Shown here one piece after another: positions 44,421 to 56,554 of a DNA stretch of 64,000 nt. Each line of letters begins with the position of its first letter. Positions within the stretch are counted from its first letter, which is position 1. The DNA is from Rusavskia elegans. Its lineage: Eukaryota > Ascomycota > Lecanoromycetes > Teloschistales > Teloschistaceae. A program made the translations under genes and the position numbers. Location of the stretch: assembly GCA_011316305.1 (NCBI GenBank), contig SAUG01000167.1, positions 32,287 through 96,286 of the forward strand. Direction: 5' to 3'. A model generated the notes under the pieces. The model did no database searches and was not told the DNA's origin. It saw only the letters and a list, made by a program, of their open reading frames with translations.

Positions 44421-47400
44421 ATGCTGGCGTCAGAACCCTCAAGGAGGCATCAGAATTGGAACAACATGACCGCCTCCTTACACAACACCCGCCACCACCC
44501 GCCTTCTACCCCGGCTGATTACTCTTCCAACATGAACCAGACACCCAACAACTTTCCCAGACGCGCCGCACAACCGAACCTCGCCACGGCTCTGACTTCA
44601 CGACCGCAGGCCAATGATGCGCCAAGACAGGACAACAATATCATGAACATCCGTGGAACATTAGACAGCTCGCTTTACCAGATATGTTTGAGTCTACGAA
44701 GGCGTCTGGCCCATGTCCCTGGCTTTCATCAATACCTGGCCGAGATGGAGGAGGAGGAAGCCGAAGCCGATGGCGCGACTGACCCTGTGACGTCCATGTG
44801 GAATTGCCTGCGCCGTGGCTATCCACTAATGACGATCTATAATGCATTCAGGCCGCATAACCCGCTTCATGTGGATGCCAACCGGCTGGCAGAAAGACAA
44901 ATTGGCAAAGCAGCAACGTTCAAATTCTTGCAGGCTTGTCTGACTGACCTTATGATCCCGGCCAACGAGTGTTTCCTCATCACCGACCTCTACGGCGGAG
45001 ATACCACAGGATTTGTCAAAGTGACCAAGGTGGTCAACAAGGTCCTCGACCAGCTAGATGAAAGGGGCCTACTTTTGCCGTCAGACCCCAGGTTTCAAGA
45101 TCATGACGAAGCCCAAGGACAAGGCAGCAAATCCACAAAATTCCAGCATGTCGTTAAAGAAATCGTCGATTCCGAGAGAACCTATGTGCAACATCTGGAG
45201 CTTCTACAACAAGCAAAGAATGAGCTAGAGGCCGGTGGTACAGTACCACGTGATTCGATCCACGACATCTTCTTGAATTTGAATACTTTACTGGATTTTC
45301 AAAGACGATTTCTCATACGTATTGAGCAGCAAAATTCTCTACCAGAATCGCAGCAAAACTGGGGTCAATTGTTCATTCAGTACAGAGACTCGTTCCGTGT
45401 GTACGAGCCCTTCATCGCGAATCAGACACGGTGCAACGAGACGATCATACGCGAATGGGATAAAATAAGTGCCTCACCCCATTCGTCCAACATCAATGAT
45501 CTGTTCGAAAGTCAGCCCTGTTTTGATGCTTTCTGCGTCAAACCGTTCCAACGGCTGTCAAAGTATCCTTTGCTGCTCAAGGTAAGTAGTTTGAAACCCT
45601 TGGCGGCGTAGTCCTTACATAGCTCTAGCAACTTCGGAGCAGCTGCGAACTTGACGCCGAACGAGAAGCCGACCTGGTTGACGGAGAAGCTGCCGCTGAT
45701 TCTCTTATGCAACGTGCCAGCGAAGCTGTGGCACGAGAACAGCGTAACGCTGCGGTCGCTGACCTGAAAGTCCGCGTCGAAGACTGGAAAGGGCACGACA
45801 TGAGGCAATTCGGCGAACTACTGCTCTATGGCAATTTCACAGTTGTTAAGGGAGAAGGGACCAAACCCGCGGAGCGAGAGGTTTGTGTGACTTTCGATAC
45901 GTTCACTCCCCAGATCCGATGTCTCGTGCGTGCCGCGGTTGGACAAATGCGCACCGCAAGACCCCTTTCACAGTCCCAAGCGCACGTTCATGCAGCCTCT
46001 AGAAGAACAAGACAGCTCGGAAAGATCAACTTTATCACGCCAGCTGAAGCCCGTCATAAAACATACTTGAAAAGGTTTACGTCAAGTATTGGCCGAAAAT
46101 CCCGAGCACTCCCCTTTGCGACTTCTGCCAAGCTGGACTCTTATGAAAGCTCGCCCAAGGAGCATGGCTTGGCCAGTCCTCAGAGCCCGAAGAGTCCAGT
46201 CTCCAGCAGGAACCCCTTTCGCATCATCAAGAGATCAAAGTTACGGGGATCTACCCGTAATCTTGTGTATCTATCCCAATTCCTCTTCAATAGCCCTTTG
46301 AGCGCTGGCACAAAGATGCTGGGGGCTGGAAGAAACGGGCATAAACGCATCTCTAATCAGACGAAGCGTTCAAGTCCCTTAAAGCCAATGAAGCATATCC
46401 CCGATCCCACTGATGCGGAAAGAGAATGCATTAAAGAAGACCAATTGGTTAACCCCTCGCGTGAACAGTATATAATCTACCTATTCGAAAAAATCCTTCT
46501 TTGTTGCAAAGAGGTCAATCCCAACAAGCAACGGCCGAAGATGCTTCGGAACGAGCGCCCGCCTGTCACCGTTAACGGCAAGGTTCGATTGCAACTGAAA
46601 GGTCGCATATTCATGCAGAACGTTACAGATGTTTTGTCGTTCGTCAGGACAGGTATTTTCGAGGGCCAGATGTTCAGCAACCGTCACTAACAAACAGTAC
46701 AGAGAAATCGTCATACACTATTCAAATCTTCTGGAAAGGCGATCCTGGGGTCGAAAATTTCATCATCCGCTTCTCTAATGAAAACGAGATGAACAAATGG
46801 AGAGACCAAATCCAGGAACAAAAACAGATTTTGTTCGAGCAAGCCAGAAGCTCTGGGCAGACCGGGACCTCGGAGACTGTCTTCACCTCCATGAGAACTC
46901 AGTTGCAGCCTGAAAACCCATACCTTCAAAATGAAGAAGTAGAGGATGAGGACGATTCGACATTTACCCCAGGGATGGTGACATCGGAGTTCCCTGTGAG
47001 CCGCAATCCTTCAAGCAACAGCTTACGGAATATCGCAGCCCAAAATGGGAGCCGCGGACCACCCTCTCGCCTTGGATTTACAGATAACGGAATGCAGTCA
47101 CCGCTGAGTCTGAACACCAATGTTCCGGCTGGTGCAGACTCGCCTGGAGATTTCCCGGGCAATTCATATTTCTCTCCTTCTGCAGATTCTCCATCCTCCA
47201 CCCGCTCGAGCTCGCAAGCCGGTTTATTCCCCTTTCCTCGCCAGGGAACGCCGTCAAACCACTGGTCGCACGAGGACAGCAAACACAGAACCGCTCCAGC
47301 AACCAGTGGACCATCCTCACGCGAGGGCCACGGGCCACTCAACGCGTACCAGATGAACGGTCGCACTGTGCTACGACCGTCATTGCCAGTCATGCCTGCC

Positions 47401-48183
47401 AATCAGGCATCTCATGCAGCTCAGCAGCTTGCGATGGCACAGAACAGAATGCGTTCAGCCAGCACGCCCAATATCCACGATCCTGCCGCAGCCACCTCCA
47501 ATGGTGCAGGATCAAAGCGATATGCCAATGGACAACTACAGCCTACGATCGACAATGTCCCAGTCCCTCCAATCCCTTCGCACATGGCTCAAATGCGTGG
47601 GACTCTAAACCGCAGCCAGACTAGCTCTCCAACCAATATCTTGCCCGGAGCCCGAAGTGCAACGCAGTCTCCGATGCCTCCGCACGGTCGGCCAGGACAG
47701 CATGCCGAGCAGGCATTTTACAATCCATCATCATCGTCCCACCAGCGACAGCCAGGCTCGCAAGGTGATCAACGAACCTTCAACCAAGGGGGATACGGTC
47801 CGGCACCAATCCAAGTACTGAGATCACCACCCATGCCAATGCACACTGCACCAGAGGGCCAGATTCCCTATCCATCTCAATTGAAGGTCAAGATATGGTT
47901 CGAGCCAGCACCGAGCCATGTGACTATCGTCGTTCCGATTGTCATCAGACATCGATCTTTGATCGATCGGATCGACTCCAAAATGGTCAAGATCTCATCG
48001 GCCTCGATCTCAAAGGATACTGCTCGTCTTAGATACAAGGACATGGAGAACGATCTTGTCACAATCGGCTCAGACGAAGATGTGCAGCTCGCTATCGAAG
48101 ACTGGGGCCTCGCTCACGAAGAGCAACTTCGCGAGGGAGTCGTCAGTGACTTCGAGTTACATTGGGAGGAAAAACAAAACTAA
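44421..48183 (+). CDS. CDC24: Cdc42 guanine-nucleotide exchange factor Cdc24
   Basis: Activates Cdc42 for polarity and hyphal tip growth, working with the scaffold Bem1. Exons 44421-45581, 45629-46652 and 46703-48183 (introns 47 and 50 bp) give 1221 residues. Domains: the Cdc24-type calponin-homology region at about 85-210 (SLYQICLSLRRRL, TSMWNCLRRGYPLMTIYNAF, ITDLYGGDTTGFVKVTKVVN), DH at about 235-440 (KEIVDSERTYVQHLELL, CVKPFQRLSKYPLLLKQLRS across the first join), a PH domain from about 447 to 790 split by a long basic Ser-rich insert and ending in IQIFWKGDPGVENFIIRFSN, a Ser/Pro/Gln-rich linker, and a C-terminal PB1 domain at about 1120-1210 (VKIWFEPAPSHVTIVV, IGSDEDVQLAIEDWG). An alternative ATG at 44466 has the better context. 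Confidence 0.95.
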
Positions 48184-48743
48184 TCTTCAACGGACGATGG
48201 AGTTGCTTCTCTACGGGACTCTACATGCAAGACAGCAAATTAGACACAAACACTCCACTGGATGCGAATCCATACGAATCTTGTCATTTTATGGCAGGGC
48301 GTTTGAGGCGGCCGGAGCATAAGGGGCATCTACCAAGGCGGGACACATTCCTTTTGCGATGTTATTTATTCTGGTGCTGGATACGACTTTCATTTTCGAT
48401 AATGACATGCGGGCGGACGTCGGATATTGCATCTTACAAGGCGTCATGTTGAAAGGAATGCTATCTGGTTCCATGGAGGGGGATGTCTGAAGACGATGAT
48501 TATGATTGATGGAGGACCATCACGGTCATCGACCGCAAAAGAAACGAAACGAAGCTTTTCTGGCACTTGGTAGCTGCAATAGTCATAGTATTCATAGCTT
48601 CATCGAACTCGTGCTTCCGACATCTATGTCATGATTTTCAAGATGTACTACTTAGAAGCAATGTGATGACTCGTTGAAGCTGTTTACATACCACCCTCCT
48701 CCGCCCACACTTTCCTCCACCTCCCTTGTCTACCTCCAAACAA
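48184..48743. other. Intergenic region CDC24 - PSF3
   Basis: 560 bp with the CDC24 3' UTR and a C-rich leader immediately before PSF3. No gene or repeat seen. Confidence 0.5.
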
Positions 48744-49652
48744 ATGTCCTACTATTCCATCTCCGCGATCCTCACCTCCGCCCAAAAAGTCCCCTGCACA
48801 TTCGACCTCCCCATTCCAAATCTAGGCTTCCTAGACGACAACCCCGGCGGCGACGTACGTCCGCCTCCTTCCAGCTGCTCCCCCGTCCCTACCTAATCTT
48901 CCATCACCACCTTTCATACTCGTCCCCCTCCCCTCCCCTCCCCTACTCCCTTTCACATCTAATCCAATCCATCAACTCACAATCTCAACAGATCGCAGCG
49001 CACACACCACTCCCCCTCTCCCTCTACCTCGCCGAACTCCTCGCCGTCCAACAACTAGACAACAAACCGCTCCTCACGCTCGACCTCCCCTCCTCATTAC
49101 AGCCCCGGGTCCTGAATGCGCTCAAGGCGGACGCGAAGAGCGTGGATTTGAGAGGGTTGGAGGTCTATTTCTTTGAGGGCGCGGCGAGGGTATTGGAGTT
49201 GTTGGAGGAGGAGGTGTTGGGGGATGTGTTGTGTGAGGTGTGTGCGTTTTCTTGGTTTGGGAGTTTGGGGTTTTGGAAGGGGGAGGGGGATGAGGGAGAG
49301 TGAGAGGGAACGGAAGCAGAGGGGAGCGGAGGGGAAGGTGTGAATGGATGTTGGGCTGATGATGGGCAATAACACAGGCGTTCAAGAAACGAGCGGCGGA
49401 GATCGCGGACCATGCACGGAATGCACGCGGCGGCACGAGTTCCGGGGAGGGAGGGGAGTTTTTGAGGGGGCTGGATGAGTGGGAGCGGGGATGTGAGTTT
49501 TCCGTTCCTCTGTTTTACGGTGTTTCGAGTCAGTAAAGGCTGTTGGTGGTGGCTGATGCTTATGTGTCTTTGTGGGTGCAGTGTTCAGGGCGGCGCATGA
49601 TAGTTCGAAGGCAGTTAGGATGTGGATGGGAGAGGTTAAGGGGGCGAAGTGA
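48744..49652 (+). CDS. PSF3: GINS complex subunit Psf3
   Basis: One of four GINS subunits of the CMG replicative helicase (with Cdc45 and Mcm2-7). Four exons: 48744-48854, 48992-49237, 49378-49492 and 49582-49652, giving 180 residues (yeast Psf3 is 194). The start MSYYSISAILTSAQKVPCTF and the LGFLDDNPGGD motif are the Psf3 B-domain signature; LPLSLYLAELLAV begins the helical A domain. Joins keep frame in all cases: GGD|IAAHTPL, LGDVLCE|AFKKRAAEIADHA and EWERG|LFRAAHDSSKAV. The introns (137, 140 and 89 bp) are longer than those around them. The gene is convergent with SOD2, with about 260 bp between stops. Confidence 0.92.
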
Positions 49653-49913
49653 GTGATTTGGCGAGGGGGCAACGGGAGGTCGGATCTGGGGAGTTGTAAT
49701 CGGATGTCTTTTGGGATTATGACTGTACGAATTGATGCGTGGCATGGACTGATACGAGAAGGATTATGCATGGGAGTGGTAGGAAGAAAGGGAAAGATTC
49801 AAGTTCCATATGTTCGCTCCATATGCAGTTTAATACAACACTGCTAGCCCAAGCCTAAGCCTCTGCCTTTGGAATCCGTGACTACGGCTTCAGACGAAAC
49901 GATTGAACATTTC

Positions 49914-50734
49914 TTAGCCGAATCGCTTTTCAGCTGCTTTCCAATTGACGACATCCCAGACGGCGCTGAAGTACTCGGCTTTGCGGTTTTGATATTGGAG
50001 GTAGTATGCATGTTCCCAAGCATCAATGCCCAGTAACGGTTTGAACTGGCCAACAACGGGATCCTGGTTCTATGATGCGAATCAAGTCAGTCGAATTTGT
50101 CCACACTTGTCTCCATTGTTCATTTCACTTACGGCATAGGTTTTTATACCAATTCCCCCAGTCTCGCTGTCTTTAACCAACCATGCCCAGCCGCTGCCCT
50201 GAATTCCGGCCAACTTCGCATTCATCGCTTTCTTCAGGTTCTCCAATCCGCCAAATGTCGAATCGATGGCTTTCCCAAGCTCTCCGCTAGGGGGCTCTCC
50301 TCCTCCTTTACCTTTGGGCGCTAGGTTTTCCCAGAACAGGCTGTGGTTGATGTGTCCACCGCCATGGAAGTTGATGACGGGTTGCAGAGCAATCTGATCG
50401 GCAATGGCTTCGGGAGTATTGAGTTGTTGGGCTGTGGCTAGCTTTTCGGAAGCGGTGTTGAAAGAATTGACGTAGGTGTTGTGGTGTTTGGAGTGATGGA
50501 GCTCCATGATTTGACCTGATATGGCGGGTTCGAGAGCGGCATAGTCATCTGTAGAAGTTTGCCGAGTCAGCTGATGCTCGTTCGATTACTCCAAGGTTGG
50601 CGGCAGTAGGGCATACATGGTAGGTCTGGCAGACTGGCTTTGTTGCGGACGAAGGTGGTGCTTAGGGGTTTGGTATAGGAGACGGCACGGAAAGCCGTTC
50701 GAGCGGTGGATGGACGAAGGATAGCCTGAGACAT
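49914..50734 (-). CDS. SOD2: Mitochondrial manganese superoxide dismutase
   Basis: Converts superoxide to peroxide and oxygen in the mitochondrial matrix. Exons 50617-50734, 50133-50548 and 49914-50069 (introns 68 and 63 bp) encode 229 residues. The first ~32 residues ([20 protein letters not shown]) form an Arg/Ser-rich targeting sequence. The mature start is ASLPDLPYDYAALEP. Metal ligands are visible: His in [13 protein letters not shown], His in [12 protein letters not shown], and Asp and His in [14 protein letters not shown]. The [11 protein letters not shown] and QDPVVGQ contexts are of the manganese type. The first join (CCAT|ATGAC) makes LPYDYAAL. The ending [11 protein letters not shown] is regular. 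Confidence 0.96.
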
Positions 50735-51233
50735 GGCGAAGGGGACAGCTATGTATCACAGTTCAGAATAGGCAAGCAGCAATAGTTGATCAAGGTTGAA
50801 TGTGGTGTTTGTGTTCTGGAGGAGCTTCAAATTCCGATGACGTCGGATTCGGACTGCGGAAGCTCTTTCCGAGAAGTCGATCGTTCAGAAACACTTCACA
50901 CAACGATCTTCGAATTGTTCTAAGCAGCTCAAGGTACGGCAGAAGTAAGATTACATCCTTCCAAGTCTTTTGGTTTATCGTTCCTTCTATATTGTTTTCA
51001 AATCAGAGCTCCGCCATCGCTGGATATCGCCATGGATTCAGTGTCAGTCAAGAGTAGCTTAGCACCACGAGCTCCAAACACCAAGACGAATGCCTCCCGG
51101 CAAGACACGAAAAGTCGTTGGGCCGAACCCGAAATCCTTTTTGATTCACCGGCGGTTTACGTTGCGAGCAGCATCGTAAAAGGTGCCGGCGGTGTGCGTC
51201 ATGCTTGATGTCGAAGAAGACCCACCTGTCCGT
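50735..51233. promoter_or_regulatory. SOD2 upstream region
   Basis: About 500 bp between the SOD2 start and the stop codon of the next minus-strand ORF. No stress-response element could be named with confidence. Confidence 0.4.
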
Positions 51234-51749
51234 TCAATTAGCTGTCACTTCTCGCCAATCCTTCCATGGCGGTGCCTTACTCCCGGTGCTGTCGTCCAGA
51301 TCATCATCGGCATGGAACTCCCTTGATCTCGCACGGATATTGCGCCCATCACGGTATCGACAGACATGGTACAACATCCAGCTGATTACCCAATTGTCGC
51401 CCTGCGTCGTCCGCCCCCGATTATAATAGGCCCGGGTCGTTGGAGTTGCCGTTGAGTAGATCAACCGGACGACATGACTGAATGCTGCCGCAGTGAAGTG
51501 CGCCGCCGCGTATGGTGGATCTTGGTTGGCGTACTCTGGCCGCAACAGGTCACGCCTACCCTGGAGCTGGGCTTCATACGCTCGGATAGCTTCATCCTGG
51601 ATAGGATCAGTCTGGAGCCGACCCTTGGCTCGGGAAAGACTCACCTTCAACAGCCAATACGTCTGCGACGTTCGGTCGTCATTTGGATCGAGCCCCAGCT
51701 GAATTAAAAACTGCCTCTTGGTGGCACTTCTGATCAAAGGTGCAGTCAT
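51234..51749 (-). CDS. Orphan protein, 171 residues
   Basis: Not recognised. One open frame starting at an ATG (51749), MTAPLIRSATKRQFLIQLGL. The protein is basic and mostly helical, with a Lys/Arg/Gln-rich middle (SRAKGRLQTDPIQDEA), a Tyr/Ala-rich segment around residues 75-100 (YAAAHFTAAAFSHVVRLIYS) and a charged end (EFHADDDLDDSTG). No signal peptide or membrane helix. Coding-like amino-acid balance and an uninterrupted frame in an otherwise frame-poor region support a real gene, but no domain can be named. No intron seen. Confidence 0.5.
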   Translation of the reverse strand: MTAPLIRSATKRQFLIQLGLDPNDDRTSQTYWLLKVSLSRAKGRLQTDPIQDEAIRAYEAQLQGRRDLLRPEYANQDPPYAAAHFTAAAFSHVVRLIYSTATPTTRAYYNRGRTTQGDNWVISWMLYHVCRYRDGRNIRARSREFHADDDLDDSTGSKAPPWKDWREVTAN

Positions 51750-54296
51750 ATCGACGATTTAAATCATGCGAGCTGCCAAATCAGAGCTGTGTTGTGGACT
51801 ATCGCTTACTCTAGGCCGGAGGAATCGCCGATCGATACTTGAGGAGTTTGGGGTTCTGCCCCCTTGCACAAGCCCTTATATACTCTGCCGGGACCATGAG
51901 CAGACGCTGTGTCATCAGCACGCTCTTTCGGAAAAACAGACAGGATGTTCCACAAGCTTACATTAGAGGATGAATTCAATTTCGACCTCCTCCCGCCGCT
52001 GCGGGTACGCATGGTCTCCCATAGACGCCAAGTGTGATTCCTCGTCTTTACTCCGTACGGACTCGACAGTCAGAAGCAACTTCTGCACACTGGCGCATGT
52101 AGCAAGCCTGGCGTCGTTTTGACCCCGCTCAGTATGCAGCAAGCGGTGGGTCAGGTCGAATTGTAAAGAAACTATGGTATATACAGAAAGTTTCTTCTAC
52201 TCCGTACAGCGGCACTGGTAACGGTACGTTGCGCCCCCCTGATTTCCCCCTGGAGGGTCTAAAAGGCAACACGCAGGGCAGCATACGCGCACCTGTCACT
52301 GTCAGACTTGCAGCTCTCCGGTAGGCGGTAGGTTGGTCTCGGTCTGAGCCGTCAACGTGTACTGCAGAATCCCGGAAGTTGCATGTCTCAAGCCTTACAG
52401 CCGTTTGCCATGCATGGAGCCAATTCTTCTGCCGTTGATTTGCACAGGGACCCTCAACAATATGTCGAACAGCCGTTGAAGTGCCAAGTACCCGGTGTTA
52501 CTTCGACTTCATGAATAATATCGATATCTTCCTGCCCTTTTACTCGCTGTTTCCTTGGGACAGTAGCCGTCGATGTCACGCCTTAGTCTCGACGTCTGTG
52601 CATATTACGTTCTGCTAGACTGTCTCGGATTACCGGTCCGAATGCACGGAAGCGGCCCTAGGATAGTCCTCGAGCCATGTCACTGCCGTGAAATTGTGCA
52701 TGACTACCATTGGACAATGTAATGCGGAGTAAGGAAGCCGGATCACCTTCGACTCCACAGGCTTGGGCCTAACGGTCGCATGCTTTGACCCTCGACCTCC
52801 AGTCTACCCATGTACTACGCTTCAAGTTGCTACCCTCATTTGCGAGTGCGGTAGTACAAGGTTCACAAGCCTCAAAGTCAGGTTCAGCCTCAGTACGTCG
52901 ATGCATCCTACAGATTGAGACTCACCTGTGATTCGAAGGGTCAGGGGTCAATCAATGCTCTACGTCGAAATGCTGAGTCGCACTCCCCGGCCGTTGAGGT
53001 AATCAGATTACATCACATATCAAGAGAACCATTGTCATCCAAGTTTATGACATCTCGTTTCTGTCATCATCTTTCTTCAATGTGACCTACTATAGATCTG
53101 TTCCACCAGCTCGGCAGAGATGCACGGTCCATTTCGTAGGTACCGGCATCCCTTTTTCCGACATCTCGACGCCACCAGTGCTAACTCCTCATCGGGCGAA
53201 GGATCGGATATCGACTGCATGAACTACGATCACAGAAGAAAGTTTCATTTGATATAGCCTATAGGTATCGTATGTTTCGTTCCTCATCAGAAAGTCAATC
53301 GTGCGTCGTCCCCGGTCTCCCTCGTTGGGCGGCCTTCCCTTGTTATTCCCAACAGTACCGACAACTCTCCTATATTGCTCTTGACTTATGGGCAGAATGG
53401 AGCAATGACATACCATGATTGAATCTGTTATCTCTGCAGAATGCTCAAGTCCACTCATTCATATCTTAATTCTCTCCGCCTCAATTTTGGTGTCCGGAAT
53501 GTTTCAGTTATCCACAATGCTGCTGGCTTCCCCTACCCACGACTGCATCCTTGCAATCCTCCCTCGCACAGTACTTTAGGATACCCTGTCACATAGCTTA
53601 TCAAGCCTCGATCACTACTGACATACAATAGAAGATTGCGAAGGAATGATGGAGAGAGGTTTTGTTGGGTGGGCATGGGTAGTTGGGATGATAGTGGAAG
53701 ATCAGGCTCAGCTAATAAGTTTGCATATTTTGGCGACATGGCTATGGATTTAGGGAAGGAGAAGACGAAGTCCTGATGAATCGTAAGCGGAAAGTATATA
53801 CGGACGACTCGCTCTGCATTCCATCATTCTGTCGTGACTTGATTTGGAAGGCTGAATCTACGGCGAAAAGCAGTGACAAGATACCCATTCGGGCAATTGC
53901 GCACGACATTCATGATACGGATAGTTTGCTTACGATCCATCGAACCAAACCCCCTGAGCATTTAGCGGAGATCCAGTCTTATCAGCATGGCGTTGACGAT
54001 TCCCAACAGATCAATGAGAGCAACTAAGAAGGGTACTCGGGTTATGCGACATGTCAGAAGCCACATATGCTAGTTGTCATCGTCCCGCTGTGCATGATAA
54101 GCTGCAGGAGGGGAAAGTTATTCGTGGACTTCTTCACAGGAATCGTATGAACTTACAGGGTAGGTATCAGATCGCCTGGAAATAGACAGGGATGACGTTG
54201 AGAGACGTGCAGTCCAGGGGCATTTTGCCAGAGCTTAAGCTAGTCCCATTGCGTCTTAGAGCCATCGCGTCGTGCAATATTGACACCGACACCAAC
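51750..54296. other. 2.5-kb gene-free region
   Basis: Longest stretch without any supported gene in the right half. Only short frames are seen, for example 53776-54027 on the plus strand (83 codons, no features) and 53189-53458 on the minus strand. I see no transposon sequence, repeat or RNA gene. Confidence 0.45.
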
Positions 54297-54356
54297 ACCG
54301 TCATCGTCACCGTCATCGTCACCGTCATCGTCACCGTCATCGTCACCGTCATCGTC
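54297..54356 (+). repeat. 12-bp tandem repeat, five perfect copies
   Basis: ACCGTCATCGTC repeated five times without change, about 50 bp beyond the P450 stop codon, so probably within its 3' UTR. Flanked on the left by related ACACCGACACCAACACC. Confidence 0.92.
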
Positions 54357-54403
54357 CTTCCAAAATAATAATCATGCCTCGAGGAGTGCTGGCAGCATGA
54401 GAT

Positions 54404-56136
54404 TCAAGCTCGGGCGAACCCAAGTGTCAGCTGATTGCCCCTTGGTCCAGCGGTGTACCCGTCTTCTTGCTCGATTCCCGTGTCGTCGACTATCGTGGTT
54501 GTGAAATTGGTGTACACGGCTGCCGTCACGTATTTGAGCTCTGTGCATATGTCAGCAAGAGTCCAGAGTCATTAGTCATTCACCTCGTTCGATCGAGGAC
54601 GAAGATTGAGCGAGCGCTTGCGCAGACGGAAGATTGTCAATAGCCTTACCCTGCATAGCAAAATTGCTACCAACACACATCCTACCGCCGCTGCCGAACG
54701 CCCAAAACCAACGCATCATCTCGTCCTTCTTCTCAGGGTCCGTGTCAAGCCATCGTTGTGGAACCCATGCCTCTGCGTCGGAAAAGATTTTCTCGTTCCG
54801 ATGCAATGAGTATGCCTGTGCGCTCACCCGAACTCCTCCAGGCAACGGTGGCGATCCTGCGATTGACGTTGGCTTCGACGGTGTTTGGCGCGGCTGAGAA
54901 CCGGGGATGGGACAGTGCAATCGGAGCGTTTCCATGACCACTGCGTGCAGGAGGGGCAAAGCCTCCAGCGAACGGGCCGATGGCACTCCGGAGTCATTAC
55001 CAATCGCCAGCGAGGGCGACAGCGTGCATACCTCCATGCGAAGTGAAGCTTGCAGCTCTGGGTGGCGGGACATTTCCCAGAGGAGGTAGGTCAGCGTGAT
55101 GGCGCTCGTCTCCATGCCGGCTATTATATGATCGAGCATCTCCGATGCAACGGGGAGTTCGTCGGTTTCGGCTCCACCAAGATGCTTCTGGGCTTCAGCC
55201 CTGACGGGTGAACGTTTGAGGGTGTCCGAGAGCTGGCCGTACACGACCGGACGTGTGCCGTGTGCTTTCTCACCATAGTCCGATGCTGGCTTGATGGACT
55301 GCTCGGCGACCCTGCACAAGCGAAGCACGTATGCCTGGATATTTTCGTTGGCGGCGTCGACCCATCTGGGAACAAGGCGGACTCCGATTCTTTGCAGCAA
55401 TCGGGTCACGCTTGGGACTTCCTGGTACCAAAAGGCGTGCTCGTTTCGCTTGAAGTGCCAGCTCAAGAATGTTTTGCGCATCTCGACATCCTGGATGAAG
55501 TTGTTCTCATTGGAGAGCCCGAACAGATAAGAGCTGACAAAGTCCATGGTGACTGCGTAGTTGGACGCCAGGGCCTCGAGTGACAAGCCTTTAGCAGCGA
55601 ATGAATTAAGAGATGGCAGCAAGCGTTGGTGGAGAATAACTCGGGTCACTTCATAAACTTCTGGGGAAGACTGGATGAAGGATTTCGAATACACGTTGGA
55701 GAGCAATCGCTTTCTGGCGGCATGGGGTTTACTCTCTTTGGTCGAGAACATGTTGGGGACCCTGTCTGCCGTCAGATTCAGGCAATCAATGCACATGGCC
55801 CAGCACGACCTACCCATAATTCTGGAACTGGTCATAGAAGAAAGGCTTTTCGAAGCCTCCGGCGTAGACGGTTCGAAGGCCGCCATCTACACAGTTGATG
55901 CTCACTTCATTTGGGCCCAAGCGAACAATGGGGCCAAATGTGCGATGTGCTTGGTGTATGGTCTGCACCTCGACACGAGTGTACCGAATCCACAAGATCC
56001 ACAGCGGTGACCACGATGCCGTGAGATGGGCTGCAGGGATTTTGGACAGAGACACGAATGTCGGGTAGATGAGGAATTTGTATACGAGGAGCGCAACTAC
56101 GGCCAGCAACGAAATACTCAGGAGACTACTAGGCAT
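54404..56136 (-). CDS. Cytochrome P450 monooxygenase
   Basis: Membrane-anchored class II P450. Exons 55814-56136, 54650-55761 and 54404-54540 (introns 52 and 109 bp) give 523 residues. The N-terminal anchor is LLSISLLAVVALLVYKFLIY. Motifs in order: the PNMFSTKESKPHAARKRLL region (C-helix side), I-helix AGMETSAITL, the ExxR of METLRLHCP, the PQRW motif, and the heme loop FGSGGRMCVGSNFAMQ with the Cys ligand. The last exon supplies ELKYVTAAVYTNFTTT and the DDTGIEQEDGYTAGPRGNQL ending; without it the protein would end just after the heme loop. The layout fits benzoate-hydroxylase/pisatin-demethylase-like fungal families, but substrate cannot be told. No other biosynthetic gene is next to it; it is divergent from a SET gene. 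Confidence 0.92.
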
Positions 56137-56554
56137 TGCGAGTATGGTCTTTCCAATTCTTGGCTACCTTATGGCTTCTTCTTCCCTGACTCCCAAAGGG
56201 CGATTGGAGGAAGACAGAAGGGTTACAACGCGCCTACAAGTCCAATGCTGGGGTTGCTGGACCCGCCTTCTGGATCTTCTACTGGACGTTACGCTTGACC
56301 TTAGCTGCATCACTTAAGTGGGGCGGCGGCTTGACCGCGTGGAGACGATGCTGAGGTGACTTCATCTCATCGAGTAGCTCCCACGCATCAAATGTTGTTG
56401 TGAATCGATCTTCTGTAAGATACAGAGGATTGGGAGAGTGTGTGGGTTGAACGTGCTTGGGAGAAGCGAAACGTCATGCGTTACTATCACCCTTATTCCA
56501 CGCCCAATCAACACAGCATCACAATCATACGAAAAGCAACAGCAACTTGCCACC
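56137..56554. promoter_or_regulatory. Divergent promoter, P450 / SET gene
   Basis: 418 bp between the two starts. The SET frame stays open upstream to 56438, but the ATG at 56555 lies in a near-ideal CACCATGG context. No regulator site assigned. Confidence 0.45.

Noticed and set aside
46926..47402. 158-codon minus-strand frame inside CDC24
   Set aside because: Overlaps the Ser/Pro-rich linker of CDC24 and has no independent support.
55810..55886. Separate gene start at 55886 for the P450 C-terminal part
   Set aside because: The upstream exon with membrane anchor joins in frame via a 52-bp intron, and the extra N-terminal residues come from intron sequence.
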